Origin: Helicobacter sp. MIT 11-5569
GTDB lineage: Bacteria; Campylobacterota; Campylobacteria; Campylobacterales; Helicobacteraceae
NCBI RefSeq assembly: GCF_000765695.2
Contig: NZ_JRPB02000008.1
Location: 1-64,000, forward strand
Direction: 5' to 3'
DNA: 64,000 nucleotides
Of the stretch, positions 61,281 through 64,000 are shown one piece after another. The notes beneath the pieces are model-generated. The model did no database searches and had not been told where the DNA came from. It saw only the letters and a program-made list of their open reading frames with translations. Within the stretch, counting starts at the first letter, position 1; each line of letters starts with the position of its first letter. The translations under genes and the position numbers were made by a program.

Positions 61281-63614
61281 ATGTTTGAGATTAGCAAAGA
61301 ATTAAATATTGTTTTACAAAAAGCACAAAAAGAAGCAAAAGCGCATGGACACGAGTATTTAACATTAGAGCATATTTTTTACGCACTTCTAGGAAATAAA
61401 AAAATCATTAAAGCCTTAGAAGAGTGTGGGGGAAATGTTGAGATTATGAAAAAACAGGTAGAGCGTTACTTGAAACAATTTTTACAATCTTATCCTAAAG
61501 AAAATGAAGAAGGTGTAATGCCACAAGAAACACTAGCTGTTACGCGTGTGATTGAGATAATGATAGGGCATGTAAAGGGAGCACAACGCCAGCAAGCACA
61601 AGTTAGTGATTTGCTTGCAGCGATTTTAGAGGAAGAAAAGGCATTTTGTGCGCAAATTTTAAGCGCGCAAGGAATCACGCGTCTGAATGTTTTAGAATAC
61701 ATTACAGAGAATCAAGAAAGTTTTTCTAGCGAGTCCTATACAAGAGCAAAGGAATCTTTGGGGGATAAAGAATACAATGGCGAAAAAAAAGAATCTGCAT
61801 TAGAGAATTACTGCACAAATCTTACACAAATGGCGAGGGAAGGTAAGATTGATCCCGTGGTAGGAAGGGAAGTGGAGATTCGCCGTTGTTTTGAAGTTTT
61901 GTTGCGTAAAAAGAAAAATAACCCTTTACTTGTTGGAGAGCCGGGAGTTGGCAAAACAGCAGTTGCTGAAGGGCTTGCATTAAAAATGGTTGCCGCACAA
62001 AGTCCTTTAAAAGATACGGAAATGTATTTGTTAAATATGGGAGCATTAGTAGCAGGGACAAAATATAGAGGGGATTTTGAAAAACGTATTAAAAGTTTGA
62101 CAGATGAAGTTTTAGAGCTAGGTAATGTGGTTTTGTTTATTGATGAGATTCATATGTTAATTGGAGCGGGAGCTACAAATAGTGGAAGTATGGACGCTAG
62201 TAACCTATTAAAACCTATGCTTAGTAATGGTAAATTACGTTGCATTGGGGCAAGCACTTACGCGGAGTATCGTTCATTTTTAGATAAAGATAAGGCACTT
62301 TCACGCCGTTTTGCTAAAATAGAAGTTAAAGAACCAAGTCGCGAAGAGAGTATTTCAATTTTAGAAGGTGTTAAAAAGCATTATGAAAAACATCATAATG
62401 TTAGTTATTCTAGTGAAGCAATCGCGCTAATCGTTGATTTGTCCATACGTTATTTACATGAGCGTTTTTTGCCAGATAAAGCTATTGATGTTCTTGATGA
62501 AGTAGGTGCAAGTTATAAATTAGATGGAAAAAGTGGCAAGGTGAGTTTGCAAAGTATTAAAAAAATGGTTGCAAAAATGGCGAAGATTCCAGAGATTGAA
62601 GCAACAAAAGATGATAAAAGCGTGCTAAAAAATCTGGAAAAATATTTAAAAGGCAGAATTTTTGGGCAAGATAATGCAATTACAGAAGTTGTAAGTGCAT
62701 TAAAGCGTAATAAAGCAGGATTAGGAATGCCACATAAACCGATTGGTTCTTTTCTTTTTAGTGGTCCTAGTGGAGTTGGTAAAACAGAACTTGCAAAAGA
62801 AATTGCAAAGGCACTTAGTATTAATTTTGAACGTTTGGATATGAGTGAGTATATGGAAAGAATTTCAAGCTCACAATTAATTGGAGCATCAGCTGGCTAT
62901 GTGGGCTATGAAAAAGGTGGAATCTTAACAGAAATGATTAAGAAAAATCCCCATACATTGCTGCTTTTAGATGAAGTTGAAAAAGCGCATCCTGATATTC
63001 TTAATGTGTTTTTGCAAGTAATGGATTATGGAAAATTAACAGATAATAATGGTGAGAGTGTGGATTTTTCTTCAGTGATTTTGATTTTAACCTCTAATGT
63101 TGGGTCTAAAGAATCTCCTGTGCTTGGATTTAAACAAGATACAAGTTTGCGTTTTTCTAGTGCGATTAAAGAGAATTTTTCTCCAGAATTTAGAAATCGT
63201 CTTGATGCGATTATTGCTTTTAATCCACTCTCACATAAAGAAATTTTAAGAATTGTTGATAAGAATATTGCAGATTTAAATCTGCAAATTGCAGATAAAT
63301 CTGTTGAGGTGATTTTAGAAAAAAGTGCAAAAGAGCACTTAGCAGAAATAGGATTTAATGCAGAGCTTGGAGCGCGCCCGCTTGGGCTTGTTATCCAAAA
63401 AGAGATTAAAAATATCTTGAGCGATGCAATGCTTTTTGGGGATTTAAGCAAGGGTGGAATAGTTAGTTTTTCTTATATCAAAGGGGCATTTGTGCATAAA
63501 ATCCAACCAAAAAAAGCCCTTAAAATAGAGAAAAATAAGGAATCCAAAATCAAAACCTCAAACAAAGCAAAACAAAGCAAAACTACAAAAAATAAAAAGG
63601 CAAAAAATGTCTAA
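61281..63614 (+). CDS. clpA: ATP-dependent Clp protease ATP-binding subunit ClpA
   Basis: AAA+ unfoldase of 777 residues for ClpP. N-domain at ~1-145, first AAA module with GEPGVGKTAVAEG near 220 and FIDEIHMLIGAGAT near 290, second with GPSGVGKTELAKEI near 500 and LLDEVEKAHPD near 560. The C-terminus has a lysine-rich tail (~745-777) not typical of E. coli ClpA. It is co-transcribed with clpS. The next gene starts inside its last codons. Confidence 0.95.
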   Translation: MFEISKELNIVLQKAQKEAKAHGHEYLTLEHIFYALLGNKKIIKALEECGGNVEIMKKQVERYLKQFLQSYPKENEEGVMPQETLAVTRVIEIMIGHVKGAQRQQAQVSDLLAAILEEEKAFCAQILSAQGITRLNVLEYITENQESFSSESYTRAKESLGDKEYNGEKKESALENYCTNLTQMAREGKIDPVVGREVEIRRCFEVLLRKKKNNPLLVGEPGVGKTAVAEGLALKMVAAQSPLKDTEMYLLNMGALVAGTKYRGDFEKRIKSLTDEVLELGNVVLFIDEIHMLIGAGATNSGSMDASNLLKPMLSNGKLRCIGASTYAEYRSFLDKDKALSRRFAKIEVKEPSREESISILEGVKKHYEKHHNVSYSSEAIALIVDLSIRYLHERFLPDKAIDVLDEVGASYKLDGKSGKVSLQSIKKMVAKMAKIPEIEATKDDKSVLKNLEKYLKGRIFGQDNAITEVVSALKRNKAGLGMPHKPIGSFLFSGPSGVGKTELAKEIAKALSINFERLDMSEYMERISSSQLIGASAGYVGYEKGGILTEMIKKNPHTLLLLDEVEKAHPDILNVFLQVMDYGKLTDNNGESVDFSSVILILTSNVGSKESPVLGFKQDTSLRFSSAIKENFSPEFRNRLDAIIAFNPLSHKEILRIVDKNIADLNLQIADKSVEVILEKSAKEHLAEIGFNAELGARPLGLVIQKEIKNILSDAMLFGDLSKGGIVSFSYIKGAFVHKIQPKKALKIEKNKESKIKTSNKAKQSKTTKNKKAKNV

Positions 63615-64000
63615 TATGCAGTGGGATTTAGAAAACTGCATTGCTGGAATTTATCGCAAGAGTGGGTATATCTATGGAATCACAAATGTAGAATCTAAAA
63701 GTTTAGAGTCTTTTATAGGATTAGAAAAAGAAATTGCTTTATTATGCGCAAACACAGAAGCATTTTTAGAGCAAGATTTGGGTGTTAATGTGCTACTTTG
63801 GGGAGCTAGAGGAAGCGGAAAAAGCTCATTAATAAAAGCATTATTGTTAAAATATGCAAAAAATAGATTAAGGGTTTTGCAGATTGATAAAGAGAATTTG
63901 GGAATTTTGCCTGAAATCTTTGATGATTTAAGAGAGAAAAATTATAAATTTATTGTATTTTGTGATGATTTGAGTTTTGAAGAAAATGAAAATTATAAGG
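63607..64000 (+). CDS. DUF815-family AAA ATPase, partial at right edge
   Basis: First 131 codons of a gene running beyond the window. It opens MSNMQWDLENCIAGIYRKSG and has a P-loop in LLWGARGSGKSSLIKALL near residues 65-80 and a Walker-B-like FCDDLSFEENENYK near 120, the DUF815 pattern. Its start overlaps clpA by eight bases (ATGTCTAA), so it belongs to the clpS-clpA operon. The function of DUF815 ATPases is not established. Confidence 0.85.
   Translation, partial: MSNMQWDLENCIAGIYRKSGYIYGITNVESKSLESFIGLEKEIALLCANTEAFLEQDLGVNVLLWGARGSGKSSLIKALLLKYAKNRLRVLQIDKENLGILPEIFDDLREKNYKFIVFCDDLSFEENENYK

Noticed and set aside
1-64000. CRISPR arrays, insertion sequences, integrases, rRNA
   Set aside because: No regularly spaced direct repeats, transposase-like proteins, terminal inverted repeats or rRNA sequence were found on reading both strands.

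Overview
The window is AT-rich, gene-dense bacterial DNA from a member of the Campylobacterota, most likely an enterohepatic (non-gastric) Helicobacter. The evidence is repeated agreement with Helicobacter pylori / Campylobacter jejuni gene neighbourhoods: rplI-hslV-hslU-era-csd6; DUF2018-HP0241-like-polyprenyl synthase-hemA-proS-fxsA-hemC; ppiD-ftsA-ftsZ; an HP0268-like gene followed by miaB. It also has histidine genes (hisD, hisIE) and a PilM/PilN/PilO-like triad that H. pylori lacks. No insertion sequence, prophage, CRISPR array or rRNA gene was found. Two tRNAs are present, Arg-CCT and Pro-GGG. No gene-free stretch exceeds 300 bases.

Layout. 1-1780: a minus-strand operon of four small genes of unknown role, ending in a PAAR-like spike-tip protein and preceded by a sigma28 (FliA)-like promoter. 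1907-7459: an MFS transporter followed by two adjacent dynamin-like GTPases. 7465-9155: a J-domain protein and a membrane protein with an OmpA-like C-terminus, behind a near-perfect sigma54 promoter. 9247-13815 (minus): central carbon genes ackA, pta, pgi, gap. 14040-14465: HU and tRNA-Arg. 14554-22803: a SIMPL protein, then a long operon (DHOase-like pseudoenzyme, MscS, amidohydrolase, phosphomannomutase, pyrC, coaD, tmk, comF). 22917-27210: rplI, hslVU, era, csd6. 27218-31825 (minus): fbp, a cysteine-rich protein, metG, a Mur-ligase-like protein, a NifX-like protein. 31950-35115: rpe, a TPR glycosyltransferase-like protein, sodB. 35134-40451 (minus): nusA, ppiD-like, ftsA, ftsZ. 40637-44403: HP0268-like, miaB, acyltransferase, membrane TPR-like protein, hemW. 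44396-48814 (minus): cysS, TauE/SafE-like, pilMNO-like. 48953-56341: hisD to hemC. 56538-60901: tRNA-Pro, ilvE, SPFH protein, hisIE, DUF2393, pdxA. 60965-64000: clpS, clpA and a DUF815 ATPase cut by the window edge.

How it fits together. Most of the window is housekeeping: anabolic central carbon metabolism (Pgi, GAPDH, FBPase, Rpe), acetate metabolism, haem, histidine, pyrimidine, CoA and PLP synthesis, translation, division and proteolysis (HslUV, ClpAS). The most interesting parts are at the left end. Two operons of uncharacterised genes there carry flagellar-type promoters (sigma28-like at 1754-1780, sigma54-like at 7465-7481), which suggests co-expression with the flagellum. Further candidates are a protein with two identically spaced four-cysteine modules, an isolated PilMNO inner-membrane platform, and a GAPDH whose cofactor-selectivity positions suggest NADP use.
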